This document shows, piece after piece, positions 48,345-60,168 of a DNA stretch of 64,000 bases. Location: contig SMMW01000634.1 in assembly GCA_004794655.1 (NCBI GenBank), forward strand, positions 2,700,501-2,764,500. Direction: 5' to 3'. The DNA is from Marisa cornuarietis. Its lineage: Eukaryota > Mollusca > Gastropoda > Architaenioglossa > Ampullariidae. Numbering within the stretch: the stretch's first letter is position 1; every line of letters starts with the position of its first letter. The position numbers and the translations under genes were made by a program. The notes under the pieces were generated by a model, which ran no database searches, was not told the origin of the DNA, and saw only the letters and a program-made list of their open reading frames with translations.

Positions 48345-48560
48345 ACAGCGACAATCGCGTGCAGAACGTGCGACACCTTTTCGGCGGGTCCTGGCCCTTG
48401 ACGTCACCCGCTGTCCATCGGTCGCACGTGCTGCTCGCCATCTGAAGTCACGGGAGCGCGGCCACTCAGCGCCAGTCTGCGCGTGCGCGACGGTTGGCGC
48501 TAAAAGTAGCTTTTAGATCACGGGGTTAGGCACCCGTGATAGCTGGTTCTGACGTCTCCT
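48345..48560 (+). promoter_or_regulatory. Candidate promoter or enhancer with CRE and NRF1-like site
   Basis: CpG-rich island 7.7 kb upstream of the CCAP start-codon exon. It contains a perfect CRE TGACGTCA at 48399-48406, an E-box CACGTG at 48425-48430, GCGCGTGCGCGA (NRF1-like) at about 48479-48490, and a TATA-like CTAAAAG near 48500. No strong donor was found immediately downstream, so its transcript is unassigned. Confidence 0.4.
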
Positions 48561-48739
48561 CAGAGACAACCTCTTAGACTTTCGAGGACTGGATTCTGTC
48601 TACGTCCGTCTTCAACCTCTCTTATTAGTAGTCAAGTCTCTCCTCCCACCCCCCATATACCCCCCCACCCTGACACTTTTTTTTCGCTCTTCGTAATCTC
48701 TCCCATATTTTCTTCTCCTATTTTCTCTCTCTAGTAAAT

Positions 48740-49239
48740 AAATACAACACAAGCATCTTTATTTATAAAATATTATTCCCCTGTACTTTCTTTACTACTT
48801 TCTACAGAAAATATAAAACTCTTCCAAGCTTAATACCTTCAGGAACTGGCCTATTTAAGTCAACCTTGAAATGCTCGAGGAACATCCTGTGGAATAGCCT
48901 TCCTAATCATCTCCAGCAAATGAACTCTCTAAATTGCTTGAGACAAGAATTAATGAAATACTAAAACCGATCAATTGCTGGGGCTTCTTATCCATCATTA
49001 TCAAATCTATTGTTAGAACTTGCATAAAGAAATAATGCCGTAAAGCAATTTGCTTTGTTCTTCTTGGCTCTCTAAACATCCTGTAAACATGAGTTAATAA
49101 CTACTACCTTCGTAATATTTAAACCTCCCTGTCATACATTAAATGTCATACTTTTGTCTGTTGTAGTACTCTGTCAAGATAGCATAGTCTTTTCTTTTGT
49201 TTAGGACGAGGGCTGGATGCAAAAAAAAAAAAAAAAAAA
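48740..49239 (+). mobile_element. Possible LINE 3' end with poly(A)
   Basis: The frame at 48855-48963 ends ...RNILWNSLPNHLQQMNSLNC..ELMKY-stop, like the C-terminus of many LINE ORF2 proteins. A run of 19 A at 49221-49239 may be its tail. No target-site duplication was recognised. Confidence 0.45.
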
Positions 49240-50529
49240 TCTGATTATACAGCCCTCAAACAAGAATTGTCATTCTCTCTTTCTCTCTCTCGCCAAAGTG
49301 AATTAGTGAAGCGTACCTTTTTGGTGTTCAGTTGCACTCAGCATTCAGGCTGTGGTCGTGAATTTGGTTTCCTGTCAGCAAGTCTCCTTTACAGTGCGGG
49401 CGCCCGCAGTATGCAAATGTTTGCTAAGGTCTCGCCAGATCTCGCCAGGCAACGCTTTTCCTCGTGACTGCGTGTTGTCATGCTTTGGGCTGTGTTGGCG
49501 GACCGCTGGGACTAACTGTATTAATTAAGCGCTGTGTGACAAATTAGCCGAAGTTCTGTACATAGATGATCTCTGGTCCTCATTTCCCGTCGCCTTTCCA
49601 TTCTCTTCTTCCCGCATTCATCTTTCTTTCGTTCTCTTGTTTCTCTTTTTCATCATCCGTTTTTAAACTCGTCTGTTTGTTCTGTTGGAAAGGGCACTAC
49701 GCAAACTGCTTAGATCAAGTATGTCCGCCCCATTTTCCTGACATAAGTATTTTTTTATATATTAGTATAGCAGATGTCAGTTTTATGTAAATAAATATTT
49801 GATTGCAGTGCATCTAAACACAATCGTGACAGGAAAGTTATTCGTTAATTTAATGGCGCGTTCGTGAATTGCTTTTTTCTTTGGTGTTTTCTTTTTCTTT
49901 TTTTTTTGTCTTCTCTCCTACACCTTTCCCTTATCCATCATATCACTCCAACCTCCCCACCTCTCTCTCTCTCTCTCTCTCTAAAGGTGCCTCTATATGA
50001 AATATTCATGATGAAGCTTCTTGTGTCGTACACCATTTAAAGCCTTGTAGAAAGTCTTTTTTTGTTGCAAACGTTCAAAACTGTGTTCATATAAGCATAT
50101 AAGGTTTTTCGTCTTCTTCTTACTAATTTTAAATCATGTATAAAATTTGAAGTAATCTTTTAATGTGCTTCGGAAGCCAAAAGAACAAATTGTTGTAAGC
50201 CTTAAAATGGCTTGTAATTCACATTGAAAAGTTCTTTCTTGATATTGTACTTGATGACTGCTTGGCAAATAAATGTTTTTATGTGTCATTTCATGTCCTT
50301 TTAACATTTTGTATGTTTATATTGTCTGCAGACTATAAGTACTAAAGAAACAAACGATCGTATAAGTTCATTTACATCTACGCTTTGTCCTGGTCGAGGG
50401 CTTTTAACGTCCACTGTTTTATCATTTCGTGATCTGTCGTGTTATCGTGTTCGTCATCGTCTTAACATCTGCGGTGTTCGATAACTAGCTTTACAACTTA
50501 AATGGCTAAAGCTTAGCAGTCACCTGACC
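49240..50529. other. No gene seen
   Basis: T-rich with (CT)n at about 49961-49983. No motif-bearing frame. Confidence 0.55.
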
Positions 50530-50870
50530 CTAAATTGCTTTTATTTTACGGCCACTGTAGTTAACCGTTTGGCGTTGACCACTCAACTGGCAGCGTTCTA
50601 ACGTCTGTCTGCCCCTCAGAAGCTTTGAGTTTTTATTCTTGCAGCCAAGACCAGCTTTTCCCTTTCTTCTGCCGTCGTTATTCTGCTGGAAAAAGGCAGT
50701 GGCCATCTGTTTGTTTGAGAGCGTGACGTGAGATTCGCGGATGTTGATTGGTTTTTGGTGTTTATTTAAAACAAAGCCCGCTTGCTCCAAAGACACGACG
50801 GGTGATGTCTTCGACAATGCCATGGGTTTATGTTTTTGTACGGTGTGACGGGTGTGGTGATGGTGGTGCT
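50530..50870 (-). CDS. Unassigned open frame next to a (GAT)n tract
   Basis: A minus-strand frame of about 110 codons, stop at 50530. It is Gln/Lys/Asn-rich with pieces such as KTSPVVSLEQAGFVLNKHQKP and RRKGKAGLGCKNKNSKLL. Upstream the frame runs through the (GAT)n repeat as Ile codons and has no good start. No motif recognised. Possibly chance. Confidence 0.15.
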
Positions 50871-50883
50871 TCCATGACCGATA

Positions 50884-50952
<69 letters not shown>
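50884..50952 (+). repeat. (GAT)n microsatellite, 23 units
   Basis: 69 bases of GAT, the second such tract in the window. Confidence 0.98.
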
Positions 50953-51363
50953 CAAAGAACAAAAGCAACACACTGGATTAATTCAACGAGAACCGATACA
51001 GGATACACGCCATAGTCTGCTTTCCAAGAAACGTTTTCTGTCCGGTTTCAGAGGAAATTTTTTTTCCCTGAAACTGTTCTCGTTTTCCTAGTGAACAATC
51101 CAGTCCGGTTATTATGAAAGTTTACTTTGTGGTCTGGTGAAGCGCTGGTCTACTAGCGGAAAGCTTTCTGTCGGTGCTGTGTTCCAGTTTCTCTTTACCT
51201 GCTGCACTTGATCGGCGTAGCACCATCTTCTTCATGATCACTTTCCGGTAAGACCTTTCATACAACGTGTGCAAGTGTCTGATTATTGTTTTTTTTTACA
51301 GGAGTATACATTTCCAATCTCACATTTAGCTATCCATGAGGATTATCCGTATGTCTGCATTTG

Positions 51364-51366
<3 letters not shown>

Positions 51367-51408
<42 letters not shown>

Positions 51409-51427
51409 ACTCGTACGCGTGAGTGCT

Positions 51428-51460
<33 letters not shown>
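51367..51460 (+). repeat. (GT)n, spacer, (GT)n(GA)n
   Basis: Two GT tracts flank CACTCGTACGCGTGAGTGC; the second ends in GA. The spacer is itself nearly palindromic (CACTCGTACGCGTGAGTG). Confidence 0.95.
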
Positions 51461-51827
51461 TCGCGTGCTTTCCCTAAGAGAAAGATGCAAAAGATTATGA
51501 TAAATGTTATAAAGGGAGAATGATTTGATTTATGATGCAATATATTGCACACTGCACAGCTCGGCAGGAACTAGTTGGTCGGGCTTCGCGGCACGTGACT
51601 GTACAGCAACAAGATAATGTGGCATAGCACCGCACATCTCTGGTGGAAATGCAAAGGCCAAACAAAAGCGTGAGACGAACGCTGCGCAAACTGGCAGATA
51701 AGGCCAGTCGTCGACAGGGTCACGTGGGTTGAGTAAAAATCTCCGCAATGGAAGGCGTGGTGGGGAAGGGGGTTTATAGTGGGTGGGGGGTACAGGTTGT
51801 TGGAGGAGGGTTAGAGCGAGTTGTGGG

Positions 51828-51839
51828 GGGGGGGGGGGG
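51828..51839 (+). repeat. G homopolymer
   Basis: A G-only run within a G-rich stretch (51760-51840). Several G3+ blocks could form a quadruplex. Confidence 0.8.
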
Positions 51840-52628
51840 CACGTAACGCGGGATAAAAGGCGAAAGCCTACCTGCTAACAGTGGCTGCACACAAACAATC
51901 CCGCATTAATTCAGTTATACCCGCTTCCGAGAGAGAAAAGGAAAGGCGTGGATGAAGTGGAAGAAAGGCACAGCCGATAAATATATTCACCTTGCTGGCC
52001 ATTACAAAGGTTCTCTCTTTACAGACACCAATGATTCAAAGGTGGGATTTGAGAGGTCCATCAACTGAAGATTCTTTCTCTCCCCTTTTCTCCGTCTCTC
52101 TCTCTCTCTCTCACTTGCTCGCTCGCTTGCCTGACCGTTCTCACTCGCCATTACACTTGTTAGGACAATGGAGGCATTGTTTTGTTTCCTCCCTCCTTTA
52201 ATCAAGGCTGTCATCTTCTTTCTGCGCTCCCTTCACCTTCTCCCTTGTCATCATTTTCTGAAAAAAAGTTTTGTACCTCCACTAGTGTCTTTCTTCGCCA
52301 TCTTTCTGGTGCCACATGTCGCGTTCTCGAACTCTCTCATCTTCAGTTTAATTAAACCGACACTAGTGGCCGTGACCATATTGTTCCTTCCGATACAAAA
52401 GGCAGAAGAAAGAGTGTGAGACACGTACTTCAAATCCATGATTTTCACTTCTAAGTAGATTAACACTCTTTCTACGGCCGCTTCGTGTTTTCACGTGTGT
52501 GCGTGTTTGTTTGTTTGTGTGTTTTTTTCTGTTGTGGTAAAAGGATTATCTCTTTTTCTTTTATCTTTCCTCTCTTCTTCTTCTGTTTCTGGCTTTGTCT
52601 TTCTCTCTGTATCCTTCAGTCATTCTTT

Positions 52629-52631
52629 GTG

Positions 52632-52676
<45 letters not shown>

Positions 52677-52680
52677 GCGC
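52629..52680 (+). repeat. Compound (GT)n(GCGT)n(GC)n
   Basis: Ordered GT, then GCGT, then GC units. Confidence 0.97.
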
Positions 52681-55600
52681 AGTTGACTCATCTCTTCTCA
52701 CTGATTCATCTTGTATCTTGTATGCTCTGTCAATGAAGAACTAGATTTCGACATGGATGGTTCGTTTCTCAGTGGCACTCTCAAATGGGTCACTCAACAG
52801 CGCTCACTTTTTTGTTTATTGTTTTTCCGTATAGTTCAAATATCTAACATGCGAAGGTTTGATTATTTTGTCGTACACGTTGTTTATCAAAGAGTAAATT
52901 TCTTTTTTTCCTCGTGTTAATTACCAATAATTTACAAGATCTGAATATTTAAGGTAATAAAGTCTTCCTTTAAAACAATTTAATTAAAGCAAAAAGAAGA
53001 AACAAACAAACAAACAAACACAAAGCGTCTCGGTGCTCATAACATGTCTTTACATCAATCCTTTCAGAGTTACGGAAACATGAACTTCTCGTTCATCATC
53101 ATACGAGAAGAAATTATTTTATTCTGTCTTCAAAGGCGTTTGCCTGTCTCTTCATCATTCCTAATCATACTAAAAACCTCTTTTTGTTCAAAACATCCCG
53201 GAAGAGCTCGATTTATCTGTCTATTCCACTTGCTGCGACACAGTTATCATCCATGTACCAATCGAAGGCTTGGCAACTATACGATAAACGTCTCTTTGTA
53301 GAACACTGCTCATCAAAGTCGGCGGTGTTAGCTCTGTGTCCCTCCTTCAAATACAGCTTGCTAGGAAATTACATTAGGGCATCGCCCACACCCGCCGTGC
53401 CAGAATTACAGTAGGTTTTAGGGCTATTTTCAAGGGAAGTCTTGATAATCTTAACATGCGGGCACTCTAAACCCGTAATTAACTCAAAAACTCTAGCATT
53501 TTCGTCCAGATCGGCTCTCTCCCCACCAGGTTTTTGTCATCGATCACCTACTCTTCCTCGGTCGATTCTTCGCAAAAAGGAGATTTGGGTTTTGATTCTG
53601 CAGAAGCTGCCTTTACGTAGTGATGGCCAAATTCCGCAAAAGATGTTTGCGGCCGATCACAGATTCCTTGCCAACTGTGTTTGGACAACAATCCGGGCCT
53701 TTAACCTTTCCGATCACATCGGTCCTAACCCTGGTGTCTACAGCGCCTCTATTGATTCTTGGCTAATGACATGCTGGGTCAAAGTGGCATTGCTCAAGCA
53801 TTTCGCTCTGCTCTGCATGCAGCCCTTTCACCTTCCTCCCCCCCCCCTACCCACCCCTTCCACCCACCTCCACCCACCTCCACCCTATGCCGTTCTTTTT
53901 AAGTCTTGAAAGAAATGTGTTCTGTGCTCACATCAGTCCCTAAACACGGTGCTGAGACATGCAGGAGTCTGTGGCAGTTTTCGAAGGAGAAAGCCATCTT
54001 TCACTATCACCCTTAGTAATTCCTATACCCCAGGCAAGGCTTATGCCAACAGCACATTCAGTTGTTGAATGATGGAAGGACTTGCTAGACGCAACCTGCT
54101 CAATCCACAACATAAAATTTCAGGCGGCACTTCATGCATTATTAAATATTGTCAAATATTAGTTTACAGCTACCAGCCCTCGTCCCATTGCGTGCCATGC
54201 CACATAAAAAAAACTCGTTTTTCCAGGCGAACGTTTTCTTCAAAAATGTTGTATTAATAAAAGAAAAAGAAATCTTTCAAAAGCAATCTGCTTTCATCAC
54301 TAAGACCTGCAGCCTCTTCCCATCAAGCATCGCTCTCCTACGTTATTCGAATGACAAAACAAAAGACAACGAAGAAAAGAAAGATGTAAACTAAGTGACG
54401 TACTCTTCCAAAAATAGTCTACAATCTTTACAGCACTCAGCTCAGACGAAAAACATTGAAAAGCCTCTCATTTGACTTGCCATTCGGTTGTATGTTCACA
54501 TCTACATGTGTTTCCCCATTCATGTAATGTAATAAATAGTGTTTTTATTAAGAAATGATGTGAATTTAAATAGTTGAGAGTTCTAAAACAAATCCAGTTA
54601 TAAAACTAAACCCAGATATGCTGGTTACAGGATCTATGTTGCCTTAGACTCACCCGCATATTATCCATCAAATGAGTAGGAAAGGAAAGGCAGCGAGAGA
54701 GAGAGAGAGAGAGTTCGAACTCGAATCGAACTCAGACTTCATTAACGTAGGGCCTCCGACCTTTACACCTATTTGTTTGGTAACTGTAAAATTTATTAAA
54801 ATTTATATTATTTAGGCCTAACGTAAACATTTTAATCCATTACAAAACTCAGTTATAGTAATAAATGACAAGCTGCCATTCTCCAGCATTCTTGACGATT
54901 TTTACTAATTTCATTGACAATTAAGTCCTGCTTTGGCTTGAACCAATAGCGCCCTGCTTACATAGTATTGTCGATATGCAGATGGTGTCTACCAAGTTCT
55001 CCATAGGCCATGGCATTTGATATCTTAGAATACACATTTAAGAAGCCTTTGTATGCAAATAAGTATGCAGATATGGTACTGTGTCAAACCCTATACTGCA
55101 GACCCTGAGTATGAGCATCAAATATTTTTTTAATTTGAATAGTCCATATTTCCCAAGCTCCAAGTCATTGACACAATTTCTACCACCTGGCCTTTGGCTC
55201 TGCCAACAAATTATTCAAGTGCTAAAACAAAGGTGTCTGGTATTGAACGTGAGACCTAAACATGTGTACCTGTTTACCATTTCAACTTCAATGCCTTTGC
55301 AGTACGTTTTGTCCGACTGAGCTAGAAAAAATTATGTCTTGCTCAGTTTACAAACAATCCAAATTGTATAATTGATTCTGAAAGCCGACAGAGATGGTTC
55401 AGGGTAGGCAAATCCCGTCGGCAACGAATAAGAAAGTACTTCTCGAAGCCTGGACAGGAACTGAAACCCGTGTTTCCTAATGTTTGTAAGTTTTATCATA
55501 TACTTTTGTTATTAATATTTAAAAGATCAGAGTAAATATACAGTCCTGCATTAATTCAGTTGGACATGTTTTTAATCAGATATCGAGGAATTCCAAAAGC

Positions 55601-55784
55601 ACATATCTTCGTAGCATTTGAGGGTTTTTTGTCAAAACCTCTAGCATATATATAACAATACCCAACGGCTGTTATATAAACAAAATCGAAAACTTCTATA
55701 TAATTTACAAACCACACCGACTTTACTTCTTCGATGGCCCCACTTCTGAATAATGAAAACCAAAGTATAAATATTATTTTTTCG
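52681..55784. other. No supportable gene upstream of CCAP
   Basis: The 155-codon plus frame at 53442-53909 ends in the C-rich repeat and has no recognisable motif. Another (AAAC)n lies near 53001-53021 and (GA)n near 54697-54713. A CCAP 5' non-coding exon could be here but was not recognised. Confidence 0.4.
53836..53885 (+). repeat. C-rich CCACC tandem repeat
   Basis: A C run followed by repeated CACCCACCTC words. The reading as Pro/His-rich protein is an artefact. Confidence 0.8.
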
Positions 55785-55930
55785 AAGACCAGACCAGGTA
55801 CAGCCTTTTAGTCAGTATTGATGAGGGCACTTTGCTAGTTATACTTAAAAAAGAAACGCCTCTGCAATTCTCAGGGCTATTTGAGTCACCTTTCTTCTGT
55901 AACTGCACAACAACATATCTGTTCCGAAGA
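55785..55930 (-). mobile_element. Short LINE reverse-transcriptase scrap
   Basis: The minus-strand frame QKKGDSNSPENCRGVSFLSITSKV..SILTKRL matches the conserved KKGD...NWRGISLL..SK block of RTE-like LINEs. About 130 bp, 220 bp upstream of the CCAP exon-1 acceptor. Confidence 0.6.
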
Positions 55931-56126
55931 GGCAGAGAAAGGGGGGACATGGGAACTTCCTTGTCAAATAACAAACAAGTAAATGTCTCTGTTATCTTAC
56001 TCTCCGGTGACCAATAGATGACGAGGCTACCTTTACCTTTTGCCCATTGTTGCGTGTGGTAAATAGGCAGACAGAAGGCAAACAGCATGCCATGAATAAA
56101 GGAGTTTGAAAGATAAAAAGATGTGA

Positions 56127-56150
56127 AATTCGTCTGTTTCTTGTCTCCAG
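56127..56150 (+). other. Splice acceptor for the 5'UTR part of CCAP exon 1
   Basis: The sequence reads AATTCGTCTGTTTCTTGTCTCCAG followed by CTGAAACAGG. It is a good polypyrimidine tract ending in CAG, 109 bases before the start codon, with no other ATG between. This implies at least one upstream non-coding exon. An alternative acceptor ending in AAG at 56205 (run of C and T) is weaker. Confidence 0.5.
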
Positions 56151-56259
56151 CTGAAACAGGACTCAAACATCCAGTCAACTGAAGACCCCCCCCTTTCCTC
56201 CCAAGCAAAGCAAGCATCCGTTACCTTTTGTCAACGACTGGGTCAAGCAACTCCTGACA

Positions 56260-56346
56260 ATGTTGTCACGCAGTGGCTTCCTCTTGGTAATTCTTCTTCC
56301 GCTCCTGGCAAGTGCTCGCGAGACAGAGGAGCAGCTGTTCAGAAAG
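56260..56346 (+). CDS. CCAP: CCAP (conoCAP-like) neuropeptide precursor, exon 1: signal peptide
   Basis: This exon encodes the first 29 residues of the secreted CCAP precursor. Seen: ATG at 56260 with A at -3, then a short basic n-region (MLSR), a hydrophobic core (GFLLVILLPLLA) and a small-residue cleavage site after ASA at residue 19. The exon then adds ten residues, RETEEQLFRK, and stops at AAG|GTACGT (donor after 56346). The open frame ends exactly on a codon (phase 0), as the acceptor before the peptide-bearing exon at 62712 requires. It is the first ATG downstream of a strong acceptor (pyrimidine run then CAG ending at 56150), and an in-frame TGA sits at 56152, so the start is well defined. 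The exon is only 29 codons. Inference: it directs the prohormone into the secretory pathway of neurons. The link to 62712 rests on phase, order, and the absence of any signal peptide in the downstream exon. Confidence 0.85.
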
Positions 56347-56945
56347 GTACGTTGCTGAGGCAGGAGAACATTTCAAAAGTTGCTTGGTCGTTGGAAGTTT
56401 CTTTGCTTCTTTATTTTGGAGTTTTGAATTGTTTCCATGTTTCTGTTGATAATATTTTATAGTCAATTAGCCATTAAGTAATCTACTCAAAAGATTATTA
56501 CATGTTTTATTAAAAAAGAACATTACTCGCAGACCAATGCAAAAGATTTCATTATATTAAACGGCGTCTTAGGTACTTTTGTGTTTAATGTTTCTTCTTA
56601 CAAAACTAATTTTACTAATTTCTCAGTCGCAATCATCATCGTCGTCATCATTATCTAAAGACACTTATAGCATTAATGCGAACCCTAAAAGATAATAACT
56701 TTGCATTGAATTGAGAGAAATTATAAAGTAGTTAATCTTTTAAGCCATATTCTTTGACAGAAATCCCAGCCCCTGATTTTGACTGTGTAATCAATGTTTC
56801 GCACTTCTACTGACTCCCGGAACGAGGGATGGCTGGACCTCGATCCTTCATTTCACAGCTTCTCGCTGATCACTGTGTTCTTTGTTGTCAAAAGCTTTCC
56901 TGGCGCTGCCCACCCTCTTTTCGGCTTTTAACTCCTGGAGTTAGT

Positions 56946-57090
56946 GTGGAATGGGTGTTTTATGCCGAGGCAGAAACTAAGGCTATGTCATGAAAAGAAG
57001 CTAGCCCTGTGAACAGCTGCCACATACAAAGAATGAACAGCGTGTCCGAGACGAGATTTGAACCCAGGACAGTCAATCCTCACTGTATTG
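56946..57090 (-). mobile_element. tRNA-derived SINE copy 5 (head-truncated), in the CCAP intron
   Basis: It shares with the other four copies the blocks TTTTATGCCGAG, CAGCTGCCACAT, GAACAGCGTGTCCGAGACG and AACCCAGGACAG. The match stops at CACTGTATTG, so the tRNA-like head of the element, which lies at the right because the element reads on the minus strand, is missing. Confidence 0.7.
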
Positions 57091-58039
57091 AATTCTTAGA
57101 GGAAGCCAAGGGCTGAGCCTATAGAGACCGCATTACTCTCCCTTTTATTCCACAACAGGGGCTGCGCCGTCCGTTCATTTTCTAGTTTTTTGGACAATGC
57201 AGTCATTTTATTCAACCTAGGTGGATGATGAATCGCTTGATGGCTACTTTCTGAACTGATTATGGAAAACATGAAGTGAAATCGTCTCGAATCTACTCGG
57301 ATCTCTTCGGTCGATATCGGCAGCAAGCGAGGTTCAGAGGTTAAAATCTCGCTCTAAATGATAATCTATTATTTCCTCAACAATGGTGAATCTTCGCAGG
57401 CTTGGTGATTCTCTTATTTTTCTTCTCCCTTTTATCACTTTCTACTTACTTCATTCATTTCATTCTGATAATCCTTTTTTCTTTCTTTCTAATTTTCCTT
57501 CCTTTTTTCTGCCTGTTTGGAGATTATCGCCAAATAAGCACAAGCGACAAGCATTCCTGTAAATGACAAATCATGGGCAAATTTGAAAACAGAATTAAAT
57601 GCTTTCAGTTTTAATTATTTACTTTCCAACCCAGTACATGCTCCCACTTACACTGATCCAGGGTAAGACCCAACCGCTTGTTGAGAAAATGATTAGTATG
57701 TTACTTTGATATCAGCATCCCACTGCTATGTCAACATATCACGAGGGCGTCAGATATCTACAGCTATACACACAACACGTATTTAATTAGGAAGCCGATG
57801 TCAAAATGAAAGCATAAACAAGCTAAGTGTAATGTTGAGGGGCAGATGTCGCTGCAACTCATTTCGCATCTGATTTTATCAGCCTCGAAGATGGGAAAAG
57901 AGTTAAGAAGTGGTTCAGGCTGTGGTGGCGGTCCGCCTATATGGGCGCCATGACGAGAAGGGGGGAGTAAATCACGCCCTGCTTCCTCGGCGACTAAACA
58001 AGGGCATTAAGCCAGCCGTACATCTTTCAGCTAAATTGG

Positions 58040-58255
58040 CGGGATGGAGGAAGTACGCAGCTTATTGTGCCAGCAGCGTTATCGCCTTCTGCATCCCTCG
58101 GCGCGCCCCCTGACCCGCTGCTGCGCGCGCCCCTGTCTACGTCACATAGAGAGTGGAGCGCATGCATCGCGTGCTCTGAGTGCATTCCGAGGTACAGACA
58201 CCATTGTGCGGGTCACTTTCGCTGGCCACTGGCAACACACATTTTCTGTCTAATG
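58040..58255 (+). promoter_or_regulatory. CpG-rich patch in the CCAP intron, possible enhancer
   Basis: A short GC- and CpG-dense stretch in AT-rich surroundings, including GGCGCGCCCC and GCGCGCGCCCC, with a CRE-like TACGTCA at 58138-58144. An alternative promoter or enhancer is possible. No start codon with a signal peptide follows it. Confidence 0.25.
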
Positions 58256-60168
58256 AAGACGACACTGCTTTTCCTCCCTCTTCTTCTTTCTCTCTCTCTC
58301 TCTCTCTCACACGCACAGCAGCACTCCCTACATAACAACGTGCGCGCGCACGCACCGACACCGACATACACATACAACTGGCCACACGCACATATATACA
58401 CGTCCAATCTTTGTTTCAGTGATGTTGAATGTTACTACTGAGAACATTCTCTAGAAAGACAAAAGACTCCCCACGAACTTAAAATAATTCGTTGATATCT
58501 GTTATCTTTAACAATTCAGCTTCCCGTGTCACTTGTCATGGCGGCGCAACGATTTTTTTTTCTCATTTAGGTTGATCGTGTTTTTCCGATATTGATGTTC
58601 ATCGGCCCAAATCATCATTTGGTTATAAAATACGGTCACGTTTGATCTTGAGGTCAGGGGAGCGAGGGTTGCTAGAAGCGTAGGTCTAAAACAAGCGGAT
58701 TCCCACGCTTAAAACCACTTACTCTTCTCGCCAATCTTAACCAATTGCACCATAAGACTGCTTAATGACCAAACCTCTCCTTCTAGATTTCACTAATCCT
58801 TGTGCCTTACCGGGCTTGGAAAGTAGATATAACTCCTTCAACACCCTTCTTCTCAAACAACCCCTCTCGTGCTTTTTTTCCATGACTTTTCCTCACAAAT
58901 TGCTCCGGGGCTCTTTCCTGGTAGTGAATGTCTTGAAATCCCTATTTACTCAAATCCTCTTTAAGACAAGTTTTGCTCGATTTAAAGCCAATATTAAAGC
59001 CACCCTAGACCGTAGCTAAGGCACAATAATAATCTCTTTCCAAGTAAGAATCGAAATTGTTTTGATTTTTTTTTCTCAAAGTTGTGACTAGGCTGAGCAA
59101 AAACTGGCATGAAGAGATAGCCGTACGGCAAACATTATGTTTGTTGATCAAGGTACATTACACTAGGCCTTGAGAGAGTGACACGTGAGCCTTTGAAACA
59201 CAGCAGGAACAAAACAGTCATCACACTGGTCCAAGCAGTGACTTCAGTCTCATGAAAATGTTTATAACGAATTTCTTTCGTAGGGATGGGGGGACTCACC
59301 ATGTAGTCTCGCAGTGAATAAAACGTATTTTTGCAGTCCATGCATACAGTTTCAATAGGAAATGTCCCTTGACATCGTAGAATCAGCATAACAGTTTCAA
59401 TCTCGGATTTTTTTAAAAATTCACTAAGTCCTAAAAGCTTTATTGCCGTACAAATCTTCTTCTAATGCGTTGCTGTTAAGTTATTTAAGCGTTGAGGTAT
59501 GTTCCGCAAACCCTTAGTCCATTAGTGAGCTGCTAACCGCGGTCTCGCTCAGTCCTTTTTGTGTCATTAAGATCAAAGACAAATATCCTCAAATCCTCAA
59601 ATTAAATTAGTTTACAACTGAACAGCGCCCTTTTGGGAAAACCACTGCATTCTTTTTGCCTAATGATTATATCCTTCACCTGCCCGCACTTCTTTAATCC
59701 CGACGTTTGATAAAACTGCTTTCATTCTGTCATAAACGACAAGAGTTGCCCGCACACATCAGCCATCGTGCAGGGATAGGGTCAGGGAAGAATGTGCATG
59801 CGGGCAGTTGATTACCTGCCCCTGTTAAAAAGCTATGATCAGAAAAATCCAACAATCTCTTCCCAAATGATCAAACGATCGTCAGTCATGTTTCGATGCC
59901 AGTCACGCTGGTATTGCAATAGAAGATTAGGTAGGAAGCTTATCAAAAATAACGTGTCTAGCGAAAGTAATCACGCCACCAAAAAGGGGGGGGGGATTTA
60001 AGCCCGATGGAGGGAGGGTACCTATGTGGCAAAAGCGCCCTCGTTCTCGAGATGACCGTGGATCGCCAGAAATTACAGTCCTTATTTGTCGTGCAACCTT
60101 TTCAACAACTGCTTCAAGTCGCCCACACTCCACGCCACTGGAGTAATAGCGAAGGCAACGCCTTAGAC

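Noticed and set aside
53442..53909. 155-codon plus frame 2.3 kb upstream of CCAP exon 1
   Set aside because: No recognisable domain, ends in a C-rich repeat, and no donor that would join it to 56151. Left as chance.
54697..54760. TTCGAACTCGAATCGAACTC next to (GA)n, possible tRNA-derived B box
   Set aside because: Palindromic TTCGAA words mimic a B box. No A-box-like head could be aligned with confidence.
58765..59019. 84-codon frame ending SFARFKANIKATLDRS
   Set aside because: The tail weakly resembles the C-terminus of LINE ORF2 (FK..LK..L), but the rest does not align by eye. Too weak to call.
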